This document shows positions 33,246 to 42,814 of a stretch of DNA of 64,000 bases, one piece after another (positions within the stretch are counted from its first letter, which is position 1; each line of letters starts with the position of its first letter). Position numbers and translations under genes: made by a program. Under the pieces are notes generated by a model that did no database searches, was not told where the DNA came from, and saw nothing but the letters and a program-made list of their open reading frames with translations. The stretch spans positions 3,410,001 to 3,474,000 of the forward strand of contig CM074131.1 of NCBI GenBank assembly GCA_037178625.1. The letters run 5' to 3'. The stretch is from Skeletonema tropicum. Taxonomy: Eukaryota; Bacillariophyta; Thalassiosirophyceae; Thalassiosirales; Thalassiosiraceae.

Positions 33246-34603
33246 TCAAACAGAAATAGCATGAGCAATACCATGCATAATGACATAAAAGGTTTTTCGT
33301 TTGCCGCCGCAGACGGTTCAAAGGTGGGATATTCTGTTGGCGAACTCGATGGATCACCAGAGACAGTTGGGATTGGAGAAATCGTTGGCATTGAAGAAGG
33401 TCTCTAAGAAACAGTTGGTTGTGATGTTGGCCTTGAAGTTGTGCAATACATTTGTTGTTCTTCACTGATAGGTACAATCTTAATCGTGTCACTATCTCCC
33501 AGGCAGCTAATGCCCGATGTTATCCAACAGGTCCAAGCAAACTGTGCATTGGTAATTTCCGCACCTACAGATGTTTCCAGTGTGATAATATCATGGTTCA
33601 GTGCTTCCAGGAATGTGCTATTCGCTGACTCACTAAGCTTTTTGACAATATCTGCAGATGTTAATGAAGTACTGGGTTGCATTCTGCTTGACCTCGTTCC
33701 AGTAGGCAGCTCCCAAAATAAGCCACCAAAAGGTGCAGCCACAGGCACTTTTGCAGTGGATGGTGGATTCGAAACAGCCTCATCTTCGGTTGGCACGGTT
33801 GCAAGGGTTGGAGGGTTACTACCTTCCAGTTTCTCTACAGGAGGACCAATGCATCCACAAGTTCCATAACAAAACCCCAAGACTGTGCTGTTCTTTACAG
33901 TTCGTACTTCATCTTCACCAAACATACTAGGAGTATCTCCTCGATGGTACCTTGGACCACTTGGGAGCTTGAACATGTCATGCACCATTTTGTAATTGGG
34001 CCAATTCTTTTGAATCTGCCTTTGTACATATTCATGGAGGGTGATCTCCAGCGTATCACAAAATGAAACATGAAGGTCGTCGAGGGCTGGCGCTGGCGTA
34101 ATAAGCTCTAGTGCTGCAAAGAACGACTCCGAGATTTTTGCTTCCTCCTGGTCATTGCATTTTACCTCAGCACAGAGGCCATCAATGGCAGACACATCAC
34201 ACCAGTGACACCCTGCAGCTTGACACGCACCTGAATTCCTAGCTGGGCCTTGGTCAAACATGTCGCCGAACCCCATCGACGACGCATCATACCAAAAATC
34301 ACATTTATAAGGATTTCTACCACTGCATTTAAAGTCTCCTTTATGATCACTTGGGCAATTTCTAAATGTATGGGTAAAAGGGACACCATCATGTTGGTTG
34401 GGGACAGTGATAGTATCAATATCACAATCGCAACCTGAAAAAGAATTACCACCAACACTGCAACTACAATCTGCAGCGACACATTCACCCATTGTTTTAT
34501 GGCTTGAGCAAGGGGCGGGTACCCCGGTGCATGATGCATCAGTGAAGGACACTAGCTGAAGTAATAGGTAGGAGTATGATGTGAAGTGTATTAGGGCAAT
34601 CAT
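33246..34603 (-). CDS. Secreted Cys-rich protein with Pro/Thr tail and an in-frame stop
   Basis: The ATG at 34,603 opens a signal peptide (MIALIHFTSYSYLLLQLVSF, cleavage near TDAS). A Cys-dense domain follows with CSSHKTMGECVAADCSCSVG and CQAAGCHWCDVSAIDGLC; a central region (~170-260) and a FCYGTCGCIGPP motif come next. The frame meets a TAG at 33,404-33,406 right after SRPTSQPTVS. The same frame goes on for 52 more codons (RPSSMPTISPIPTVSGD, SSSPTEYPTFEPS) to a TGA at 33,246. The extension continues the P-T-x-x-P repeat style seen in many diatom cell-surface proteins, so the TAG is a recent nonsense change, a read-through site or an error. The 399-aa form to 33,404 is the conservative product. 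Function unknown; probably extracellular or wall-associated. Confidence 0.75.
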
Positions 34604-34939
34604 CTTTGATTCAATTTATTGATCACAACATTTTATCGTCTCATGGAGGTGCCCGCACACAACATCATTCACACCTGCGGGCAGGTAGCTGCAGGTAGGA
34701 AGGTGATACTGACGATGTATTGGATTCCTTCGTGGGGCATCACGTTTGAGCAAATCTGATCAGCAAATCTGGGTTCTGTGGGTTCTCATCTCATCTCCAC
34801 CGAACTTTTGGCCGGCCGTTGTTAGTTCTCACCGGGCAAAGTTTGGCGCGCACAAAAAATAATTGTAGGTTGGTTGTTCTTTGTTCTTTATTCTTCAGAG
34901 TTTTGTAGCATAGCTGACAACGATGGTTCCCGTGCAACG

Positions 34940-36283
34940 ATGACGATAATACTGTTAGAACTTCACGGAACAAATGATACAGCTGGCAATGTGGCCGACG
35001 ATGAAGTGGACGATGATTATTTTGCCAGTCATGACTACCAAGGTTGTGAAGATCATCCCATATTCGATACACCATTCGTAACTGATCTTCTAGTCGATAA
35101 CCATGATGATGATGAAAATAACGAAGCTCTCATCATCCCGCTACCACCCTTTATTGAAATGGAACCATTTGTTTTGTTTATGAATCACCTTTTGCGTTAC
35201 AAGTCGGAATCTAATGAGGTTGGGTTTGGAAGGCACGCACATTTAACATACCGGGCTATTCACAGTCGTCAACGAGATTATATAGCTTGGGCACAAAGGC
35301 AAGACAATCCCTCCGGAGGAATGCAAAATTTGCTTTCGTGGATTGAATCTATTGATACAGTCCAAGCAGCATGGGCCAATTCTCGTCAAGACATATTGCG
35401 GATAGCTAAATACTTCCTCGTTAATGTGTGCAGTGAGTGTGGTATTATGAGTAATGATATAGTGGAGGTTCAATACCACCCTTGTTATAGAGCCCGGTGG
35501 CCTAATATTCCAAATATTCCGGTATATGAGGATATCGTTAATGGTCTAGATGAAAATGACAACGAAGGCAGATTAAGTGCTTGGAGAGAAGCCTGGAACG
35601 CAGCCGAACGAGACGCACAGTCAAATGGAAGGGCTTTCTGCACAAACGATGATTTGCGTTGCTCTGAGTGTATTCGTGGAACAAGTTGTCATGCATGCAA
35701 CTCATGGGAATGTGCACTGTGCGAGGAACGAAGAGATACTGAACAAGATAACGAGGATTTAAACGTTATGAAGAGATGGCATCAAGGAGATCCTAGGGCA
35801 TATAATGATGCATATATGTTTGAGAGAATGGGCGAGGTGATAGATGATGAAGATGGAAGGCGATGTGAACCTCCACAACAAGTGCTTCGTCACCAGCCGT
35901 GCCTGAGATGCAGAAGACGTATCTGCAATCCTTGTGGCAAAGAATGTGCCGAATGCAACCGCCGAGCATGTAATGATTGCCAACTTGCCGACGGCAATCT
36001 GAACTGTCTATGTGAACAATGTATGGATTTGTTTGAGAATGAAGATGAGGGAGATCGCTCTGATATGGCTATTTCAAGACGTAGAGCAGGGAACGAGTAT
36101 ATTTGCCGTCCTTGCTTTGACAGACAACAACACACATGTCCCTGCGGTGCACCGAGCTTCGACCCTAATGCAGAGAGCGAGAATAGCGAAGATGGTTTTG
36201 ATGAATATGAATATGATTATGAACATGATTTTGATGAATATGAATTTGATGATGAATATGATTATGAAGTTGAAGTATGGTAG
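34940..36283 (+). CDS. Acidic Cys-rich (zinc-finger-like) protein, 447 aa
   Basis: The first in-frame ATG is at 34,940 (MTIILLELHGTND). The N-terminus is acidic. About residues 100-150 read FGRHAHLTYRAIHSRQRDYI and WAQRQDNPSGGM, which resembles the short f-G-k-h-k-x-x-y...dY-x-W motif found next to GRF-type zinc fingers (tentative). The C-terminal half has about 30 Cys in CxxC pairs (CSECIRGTSCHACNSWECAL, CLRCRRRICNPCGKECAEC, CLCEQCMD), likely to bind zinc. It ends in an Asp/Glu/Tyr-rich tail (DEYEYDYEHDFDEYE). Frame intact. The partner and target are unknown. Confidence 0.7.
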   Translation: MTIILLELHGTNDTAGNVADDEVDDDYFASHDYQGCEDHPIFDTPFVTDLLVDNHDDDENNEALIIPLPPFIEMEPFVLFMNHLLRYKSESNEVGFGRHAHLTYRAIHSRQRDYIAWAQRQDNPSGGMQNLLSWIESIDTVQAAWANSRQDILRIAKYFLVNVCSECGIMSNDIVEVQYHPCYRARWPNIPNIPVYEDIVNGLDENDNEGRLSAWREAWNAAERDAQSNGRAFCTNDDLRCSECIRGTSCHACNSWECALCEERRDTEQDNEDLNVMKRWHQGDPRAYNDAYMFERMGEVIDDEDGRRCEPPQQVLRHQPCLRCRRRICNPCGKECAECNRRACNDCQLADGNLNCLCEQCMDLFENEDEGDRSDMAISRRRAGNEYICRPCFDRQQHTCPCGAPSFDPNAESENSEDGFDEYEYDYEHDFDEYEFDDEYDYEVEVW

Positions 36284-36349
36284 TGGTCGATAGGGAAGGT
36301 TTTTGGTGGCGAGGTAGTCAGGCTGCTGCTGCAAGTATCAGCACACTTA

Positions 36350-36580
36350 AGCCAAAATTGCAAGTGACGCTGGATTAAACCCATCTGAACTTGCCATTGG
36401 GTTTGTACCAGTCGTGAGTTTGTGAAGAAGAATGGATCGATGATTGTTGGTGCAACGACAATGGAACAATTGAAAGAGAATTTGGCACCTTTTGTAAATG
36501 ATGTAACGCTGGATGAGCAGGTACTTGCTCGTATTGATGAGGTGCATTTGAAATGCAAGGATCCGTGTTGTTTGCTCTAA
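36350..36580 (+). pseudogene. Aldo/keto reductase C-terminal relic
   Basis: KIASDAGLNPSELAIGF reads from 36,353. Then, one base out of frame, CTSREFVKKNGSMIVGATTM and EQLKENLAPF continue to a TAA at 36,578-36,580. The order (Gly-Leu-x-Pro-x-Glu-Leu-Ala, then IVGATTMEQLKENL, then ARIDEVHL) is the conserved end of aldo/keto reductases of the tas/YajO type. The missing T in GGGTTTGTACC and the absent N-terminal barrel make this a fragment. It starts only ~70 bp after the Cys-rich gene stops. Confidence 0.72.
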
Positions 36581-37087
36581 CAACTTTGCAGACAATAACA
36601 GTGATTTATTCCAAGCGATATGTTTAGCATACCAAGCGCAAGGGTTGTTGCATGTGGACAAACAGCGAGCAGTTTTCAAATACCATAGTAGCTTCTGTTC
36701 GAGAGGAGATTACACATGTCAAGTTCAAGTAGAAGTATGAATAAGAAACCTCGCCTAAGCACACACCTACTCTCCCCAAACTATGATTGAATTGTTACAT
36801 ACTTGAAGATAAATTATATAGAAAGTAGATTATTTTAGTCACTACTCTCTCTAGAGACACGATGGAACAAAGCTCGGTCAAGCTCGAGAAGTCATCTTTC
36901 TGCACTTAGCCTCCATGTAGGAATTAGTACTGACTTTTCCGGCAAACCTACTCTTCTCTGCACGCGCACTTGAACTCTGACTCTCATCTGCTTCTGCATT
37001 GCCAAATTCGATGTGTGCTTGAATGATATTGATACGATATTAAGACCTAATACTCAAGATAAAAGGCCCAGCACTTGTAGCAACACC
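36581..37087. other. Intergenic, upstream of the F-box gene
   Basis: No gene is recognised. The interval is the 5' flank of the F-box gene beginning at 37,088, and a short upstream reading frame (ATG at 37,011, two codons then stop) precedes it. Confidence 0.4.
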
Positions 37088-38587
37088 ATGGCGATCATCG
37101 GCGGCAGAAATAATCCTCCTCCTCTGCGCTTGACGAAGCTCAAGACGACAAACAATGAAGATCCGCACTTTACTTCATTTCCGCCCGACATCCAAAAAAT
37201 CATTTTGTCCCATCTTGGTTGTAAAGAGCTCCTCAAAATGCGTGCTACAAACATTTACTATCGGGATAAAATTTCGAAAGACTGTCAAGATATTTGGGAT
37301 TCACGAATAGGTAGTCTCTGGGCAAATGGAAAGGGAAATGTGAATGAAAACATAGAGTTTATTAGGTGGTCACAAGAAAACAATTTAAATGTCCATCGGC
37401 ATCAGGTGAACACAGAGATTATAGGGTATGATGAATTCACGCGCAGGCGTCGACTAGATCATAGCGTGTTTGAACGAGTTAATCAGCTGGATTTTGATCC
37501 TAAAGGCGAAGATCGACACGTTATTATCGGTGGAACAGTGAGTAGGGTTGAAGGTTTGGATGAAAGCGCAGACAATCATTATTGGATCACTTTGATGGAA
37601 GATGGAGAGGATATTATTGACCAACTGAAATATATCATTAGGATAGTGGGCGACTACGCATTCCAGGACGAGCCGTCACAATCATCCGAAACGAAATTCA
37701 AGAAAAGCAGGATAGAAAGAATGTGTGATGAATCTAAGTGTGACCCGCTTCAGATGATTATCAAGTGTAAAAGAGTGCTCAATGGGATACATCGGCTGCT
37801 TTCATTTCAGCAATGGAAATTTATCACTGATACACAAACTGATACTCCTATTGAGACGGGCGCCTCGGTTATTGCAAAGTTTTACTTGGCCGTTTCCAAG
37901 ACAAATCATTATTTACTTCTATTTCAAAACGTCAATGATGAAATTGATAGCCGATTGTGCGAGTTGGCTAATACCATCAAATCAGGTCTTGAGGAGAGAC
38001 TTGGATATTGTACAAACTTTCCCTTGATGGAGGTAATTCAAGAGATGCAATCAATATTTGGGGATGATTCTCCAACTAAGTTTAAAGGAAATACGACAAA
38101 CTATTACGATGCGAACAATTCGCTCCTACACGAAGTGTTGACTCGTAAGACTGGGATACCAATCACTCTTGCCATCGTCTACACTGCTATTGTGAGGAGA
38201 GTTTGCGGAGCACACTTGGATCTCATAGGCTTACCAGGTCATATCGTAATAGGACTGCCTTTTGATGAAGATAATACTCCGCATCGTGAGCGTCTATTTG
38301 TTGATGTGTTTCATGGAGGAAAGCATTTATCACATTCAGATTTGAAGTCTATCGTTGCGCAGTATGGCTTGGCATGGAGTGATGAGATGGCCAATCCTAT
38401 TTCTCATCAGCAGGTGTGGGAGCGGATGGTGCGCAATTTAATGAATTGCCACTCTGACGTTTCTATGCTTCGCAATGATAATGTCAGAGTGCTCATGACG
38501 CTTCAATGCTTGATCGATCCTCGTAGGCGTGTTGAGACATTCCGGAAGATGATTCTTGCACCTGGCTTTTCTGCCTACACGTGTTAG
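37088..38587 (+). CDS. FBXO21-like F-box protein with Transglut_core2 (SirB1-like) domain
   Basis: The start is the ATG at 37,088 in a CCATGG context (MAIIGGRNNPPPL); the product is 499 aa. An F-box is visible at ~28-72 (FTSFPPDIQKIILSHLGCKE, LLKMRATNIYYRD), which would bind Skp1 in an SCF ubiquitin ligase. The C-terminal half holds the SirB1/transglutaminase-like fold seen in FBXO21 (NNSLLHEVLTRKTGIPITLA, then LDLIGLPGHIVIGL and LFVDVFHGG). The pairing of these two domains is characteristic of FBXO21. The YccV/hemimethylated-DNA-binding domain found in animal FBXO21 is not present. The last residues APGFSAYTC and the 3' flank occur twice more in the window as fragments (39,500 and 42,252). 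Substrates are unknown. Confidence 0.85.
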   Translation: MAIIGGRNNPPPLRLTKLKTTNNEDPHFTSFPPDIQKIILSHLGCKELLKMRATNIYYRDKISKDCQDIWDSRIGSLWANGKGNVNENIEFIRWSQENNLNVHRHQVNTEIIGYDEFTRRRRLDHSVFERVNQLDFDPKGEDRHVIIGGTVSRVEGLDESADNHYWITLMEDGEDIIDQLKYIIRIVGDYAFQDEPSQSSETKFKKSRIERMCDESKCDPLQMIIKCKRVLNGIHRLLSFQQWKFITDTQTDTPIETGASVIAKFYLAVSKTNHYLLLFQNVNDEIDSRLCELANTIKSGLEERLGYCTNFPLMEVIQEMQSIFGDDSPTKFKGNTTNYYDANNSLLHEVLTRKTGIPITLAIVYTAIVRRVCGAHLDLIGLPGHIVIGLPFDEDNTPHRERLFVDVFHGGKHLSHSDLKSIVAQYGLAWSDEMANPISHQQVWERMVRNLMNCHSDVSMLRNDNVRVLMTLQCLIDPRRRVETFRKMILAPGFSAYTC

Positions 38588-38642
38588 TTGGTTACACAGA
38601 AAGGTTCTATAGGAATAGCCCGGTTAGATCTAACTGTTACCG
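38558..38642 (+). repeat. Gene-tail repeat, copy 1 (end of F-box gene)
   Basis: GCACCTGGCTTTTCTGCCTA through GGTTAGATCTAACTGTTACC covers the last codons and 3' flank of the F-box gene. Diverged copies occur at 39,500-39,590 and 42,252-42,340, all on the plus strand. Confidence 0.85.
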
Positions 38643-38750
38643 ATGATGGATTCATACTCGACCGTGGCTTTGCTGTCTTTCTTGAGGTTTATCTCGAAAT
38701 GTCCTCTCCCCAGCTTACCCCATTGCCATTCTCTTAAAAATGCCATCTCC

Positions 38751-39320
38751 TTATAGAGACACAAGTTCATCATACGTTCCTTCTTCGGCGACCACGCCAT
38801 GATTCAACACAACAATCTTGCCAGCTTTCAGAGCTGTCGAAGGGTGATGAGTAACACTGACCAGTGTTAATCCTTCCTTGTCACACAGGTTGACAAGTGT
38901 TTCGATGGATGAATTTTCCGCCTCAGCATACAAGGCAGATGTAGCTGTGGTAAGGTAGCCGTAAGGCAAGATAACGAGTCAGAATATCAAGCCAGCATGA
39001 CAAACTATAGTGCAAACTAAGTTCTACTTTTCCGTCATCTCACTCACCTTCGTCAAGCAAGTGCAAAGAAGGCTTCTTGTACAAAGCACGCGCCATACAA
39101 AGTCTCTGGAGTTGCCCACCTGACATGCCAGTAAGCGCATCACCACCAATCACAGTATCGTACCCACCAGGAAGGCATTCAATGACCTCGGCAATCTCTG
39201 CATCTTTCGCTGCCTGCTCCACTGCTCCTGGGACATGGGGCTGTCCAAATAAGATGTTGTAACGAATCGTAGCTTGGTAGATTAAGCCCATTTTCCTCGG
39301 TCCTTTTGCTTGGGTGACAG
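38751..39320 (-). pseudogene. ABC-transporter ATPase, C-terminal half only
   Basis: Reading leftward, ENITVTQAKGPRKMGLIYQ contains the Q-loop, followed by ATIRYNILFGQ. LTGMSGGQLQRLCMARALY is the ABC signature, LHLLDE plus ATSALYAEAE form Walker B and the D-loop, and VSVTHHP is the switch His. An intron of 103 nt (39,047-38,945, GTGAGT...CCACAG) splits DE|ATSAL exactly, so this is not a processed copy. It stops at 38,751. Walker A and all membrane segments are missing, and a stop lies just upstream of ENITV. The fragment lies between copies 1 and 2 of the gene-tail repeat. The sequence is closest to exporter-type (ABCB/ABCC) domains. Confidence 0.82.
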
Positions 39321-39499
39321 TGATGTTCTCTCATGAGCAAGAATAGGAACGCAGATTTAGGTTACTGTACCTAACTACACGGGTACTTCTTTACACATGG
39401 GGTTTTATCCTCGATCCGGAACGGCATTCACTCTGTGGAGAAATGAGCGCCACCGATACCGCAGCACTCGGCAAAGGAACCGCCCGAAGACGTTTCTTT

Positions 39500-39590
39500 G
39501 CACCTGGCTTTTCTGCCTACACATTGTAGTTGATTATTTCACAGAAATGTTGTGATATGAACAAACACGGATTGGATCTAACTGTTACCG
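39500..39590 (+). repeat. Gene-tail repeat, copy 2
   Basis: It encodes APGFSAYT followed by a stop, then the matching flank to ACTGTTACCG, about 80% like the end of the F-box gene. It lies nine bases before the 3' end of the convergent Kazal-domain gene. With copy 1 it flanks the ABC fragment in direct orientation. Confidence 0.8.
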
Positions 39591-39598
39591 TGTGCTAT

Positions 39599-40363
39599 CT
39601 ACTTCTTGCAAGCTCCATTCTTCCGAATATTCACTCCGGTAACTTCTGCGTGGCATTTGTTTCCGTAGGTCCGCCCATCACAGCCACAAATCGGCTGATA
39701 CTCCTCAGAGCAATGTTTTTGCGGCTTCGCCTCGCATGTTCCCACAAAAACCGCGTTGTTCTTGCAGACTCCATTAGGAATCGAGCAAAAGCTGTCTGAT
39801 CCACATGAAGGGTCTAAACTAGAATCGTAGGGAGGTTTTAGGATACAGATTCCTGGGGGAAGAGAGTCGAGAGTTGGATATAGAGAAGGCTGCAACGTTG
39901 GCGTCTGCGATGGAGGGCTTGAAGGAACACCAACATCGCAGGCTGGAATACTGGGTGGACACATTGTGCCATCCTTTACACAACATTGAGGCCAACCATT
40001 AACGTAGCAGTCGAAATCTGGTCTCAAGTCAGCACAGTAAGATGGAGCACCAAGCATCTCGTTCTCACACTTTGGGCGTCTGTTGTTGGGGCAGTTGCCA
40101 ATCCCTCGCTGCTGTTTTGAGCAACATTTCGGGTATCCACTGGGGTTCGCACCGCCGCCTGGGTAGCAGCCGTCCTCTGGAGGAAAATCACTTCCTAGGT
40201 GTGGGCAATATTCATGCGGTTTCATGCCATTTGCCTTTGGATGATAGCGGAGCGAGAGAGATGAAATCTCGTCATTGGACGAAGACGAAGCCGAAGCCTG
40301 ACCAAGGCTTAATCCCAATGATGCGACCATCAAAATAAGTGGAGGGAGGAACCTCATGCGCAT
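39599..40363 (-). CDS. Secreted Cys-rich protein with a C-terminal Kazal-type domain
   Basis: The ATG at 40,363 opens a signal peptide (MRMRFLPPLILMVASLGLSL, cleavage near QASAS). The product is 254 aa. Two Cys-rich units follow (CYPGGGANPSGYPKCCS and FDCYVNGWPQCCVKDGTMC), then a Pro/Ser/Thr linker (SPPSQTPTLQPSLYPT). The C-terminus EEYQPICGCDGRTYGNKCHA ending NGAC has the C-x7-C-x-C-D-G-x-T-Y pattern of Kazal-like serine-protease inhibitors, of the short type common in protists. The product is likely extracellular; whether it inhibits a protease is inference. Confidence 0.82.
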   Translation of the reverse strand: MRMRFLPPLILMVASLGLSLGQASASSSSNDEISSLSLRYHPKANGMKPHEYCPHLGSDFPPEDGCYPGGGANPSGYPKCCSKQQRGIGNCPNNRRPKCENEMLGAPSYCADLRPDFDCYVNGWPQCCVKDGTMCPPSIPACDVGVPSSPPSQTPTLQPSLYPTLDSLPPGICILKPPYDSSLDPSCGSDSFCSIPNGVCKNNAVFVGTCEAKPQKHCSEEYQPICGCDGRTYGNKCHAEVTGVNIRKNGACKK

Positions 40364-42251
40364 GGTTGAATCTAACCAAGTTTGCAGAGCAAAGGTTCAA
40401 TAAACTGGTGAGATGAGAACCTCCTCGTGGTCTGTGAAAGAACAGGAGAGATTCTGAGACGACACGATGGTGATTTTAAAAATTTATTTATTATAGGACG
40501 GAGCAGGAGCCTTTCTGGTATCCACGAACGACATTTACTGAATCGCGTAGGTACATAGCTGTCTCATCTCCTCGACTCCGTCAAATTGATTCCTACGTGT
40601 ATGTCATACAAGATAGATAACGGCACTCCCTTTCCGCCGAAATTAGAAAAATAAAATATTTCACAAAAAATCCCGCCTCTTTTGCTCCATGCACGATTTC
40701 GCAGCAAAAACATCATCACACATCATGAGGAAGTGAACCAAAACACCATGTTGATGGCATAGCGGTAAAAATCGTATCTCCTGAAGTACACAGATTTGCA
40801 TTTCGTGCTATATAAGTGTATGCAGCTGAAGCTATGAGGAAACTTACTGGCTAGGCCACGTAATGCACTTTTTGGTACCCCATCTAAGCGTCACATGAGA
40901 AAAAGTCAACCAGAAGAAGCCGAATCTCCCGATGTGTCGTCCGATACTACGCCTGTAACACCTCGGAGATCGTCCTCTTTCCGCCAATTATCACCGCTAC
41001 TTCTACATATAGACATCTAGTGTCGGTGTGGTTCATTGTTAGTGACTTCATATGGCCATAGCACTCCGTCGGGCACCAACATTGCTGCTACACATCACAT
41101 CATCAATTACAAACAAATGTCACCCATTTCATTGTTCTATTCCGACCTCTAATCATGACGAGACAACTAAACATGACAAATGAGCTCTCAATAATATGTA
41201 AGGATCGCTTTGTACCGTGAAGTTGACAATTGAGATCGATTTCACTGCCTACACCACCATCGGCGAACTCAGCCTTGGTATCACCATCGCCCAACACATG
41301 GCCATTTGTTCATGGATGCGTTATTCAAATCAACATTACCATCTGACAACAATGACACAACAACTATTGTATTTGATTGAAGAGATAAGGTCGTAGTTGG
41401 GTGACTTAAAGCTCGATTAGGGTGGAATAGGTGCACATTTTGTCTCCGAAGAAGGCTATTGTTACGGCGCTACATTGCTCTGAATTGATCGGAGTGGAAT
41501 CTTCAACGACTTGTTAAGGCCCTTTGGTTTCAATGAAGTAATGTTCGACGGATAGAGCTGCATATGATCACTACTGACATCATTGGAATGCACAAAGTGA
41601 TTCTCTTGTAGTAGATGGATGTGCATACAGAAGTGTTTGTGTTGAATGACAAGGATCTGTGGGCCTCATAAATTATTATTACCGCATTAAAAAGATGCAA
41701 ACATTCTTTTCATAACTCTACAAGCGTTATTTTAGCAGTGTTTGGTGTCGTTAGTGCCGAAATATTTGTTATAACACCATCGTTCATGGCTCATGAGAGT
41801 TGAGGATACACATTCATGTGCAAAAATTGGCTTTTATTTTACATCATTTGTAAAAATTAGTACATATAAAGTTGCTACATGCAATCATATGTGTCTATAT
41901 AAACGTCTCGAGCATTGTATCTTTTATATAACGGCACCACGCTTAGTACAGTACGCTACTCGGGCGGAAATCCCATGGTGGTGATGTGCTCGATGATCGT
42001 TGGCGCCACTTTGGTACCGCTTCTTGGACGATTCCTACGTAGACAAAAAAATCCACGTCATGGAGTCAAGGAGATGAGACAGCTATACGTCAGAATCGCT
42101 CCATTGAATGCGACGATCCTTTTTTTTGCCCTCGACACTGATGAGCACAAGCCCGCAGCTATAAACTCATCAAGTTCTGTGTGTATCTTGTGTATCTGTG
42201 TGTGGGTGTAGGTGGCAACGTAGGTAGTGCACACAAGTATTATGGCAGAAT
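40364..42251. other. Long gene-free stretch
   Basis: About 1.9 kb shows no gene I can support. A 65-codon minus-strand frame at 41,103-41,297 (LGDGDTKAEFADGGVGSEID) looks protein-like for ~40 residues but has no continuation. TTCCTACGTA-type motifs occur at 40,590 and 42,032. The first ~200 bp should hold the promoter of the Kazal gene. Confidence 0.45.
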
Positions 42252-42340
42252 CACCTGGCTTTTCTGCTTACACGTGAGTTGGAGTTGGTTACACAGAAAG
42301 GTTGCATATAGGAATAAACTCGGTTAGATCTAACTTTACT
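42252..42340 (+). repeat. Gene-tail repeat, copy 3
   Basis: CACCTGGCTTTTCTGCTTAC through CGGTTAGATCTAACTTTACT matches the end and 3' flank of the F-box gene at 38,558. Here the phrase SPGFSAYT is followed directly by a stop codon. It lies 89 bp from the minus-strand exon relic at 42,429. Confidence 0.8.
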
Positions 42341-42428
42341 GAGCGCTACTCGTTTCCATACTGAAAGTATCCGCAAGTAAAAATGTATAGATACAAATAT
42401 GCATGAGAAATAATGAATCTCCTCCTCC

Positions 42429-42555
42429 TCAATTTTGTCCTCGCATCCTACGGATCTCATCCCAGCGAAAATCGCTATCAGTCTGATACTTCTTCGTGAG
42501 CTCAAAATCCTTTTGCTCCATGAAGTAATCCAAAGTTTGTGAATTGTAGCCGCAG
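42429..42555 (-). pseudogene. Orphan 3' exon fragment
   Basis: On the minus strand QTLDYFMEQKDFELTKKYQT then DSDFRWDEIRRMRGQN runs to a TGA at 42,429. The residue composition looks like a real protein end, but nothing upstream continues it: the copy 2 repeat (42,567 on) begins at once. The family is not recognised. It could be the last exon of a gene whose 5' part was lost. Confidence 0.4.
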
Positions 42556-42566
42556 ACAATATGCAA

Positions 42567-42761
42567 AATTAGAAATAGAGGCAAATGTAATTTGTTGATG
42601 CAGTGATCCTAATACTTTTTGGCTTTGAAGCTCAAAAACAAGATACATAGAGCGTAGAATGGTCTCTTTCCCTAGAAGGTTGCCTGCCTGTAAATGTCAG
42701 TGACACAAGCGAACTCTGTTGCCATCGCAAACTTGTTGTATCCGCGCGCTGCTCATAAAAC
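42567..42761 (+). repeat. Dispersed ~200-bp repeat, copy 2
   Basis: It matches 32,557-32,778 in the same orientation, including GTAAATGTCAGTGACACAAG and the CGCGCTGCTCATAAAA end. Here it lies 54 bp upstream of the ATG of a membrane-protein gene and so may supply its promoter or 5' UTR. The first copy is 3' of paralog C. Confidence 0.85.
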
Positions 42762-42814
42762 ACACTTCTAATTTACCTGCAAACACTCCTAACAAAGATA
42801 ACATTCCATCATTT

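Noticed and set aside
41103..41297. 65-codon minus-strand frame with GDGDTKAEFADGG
   Set aside because: Protein-like over ~40 residues only; no start, splice site or family match, so not called as a gene.
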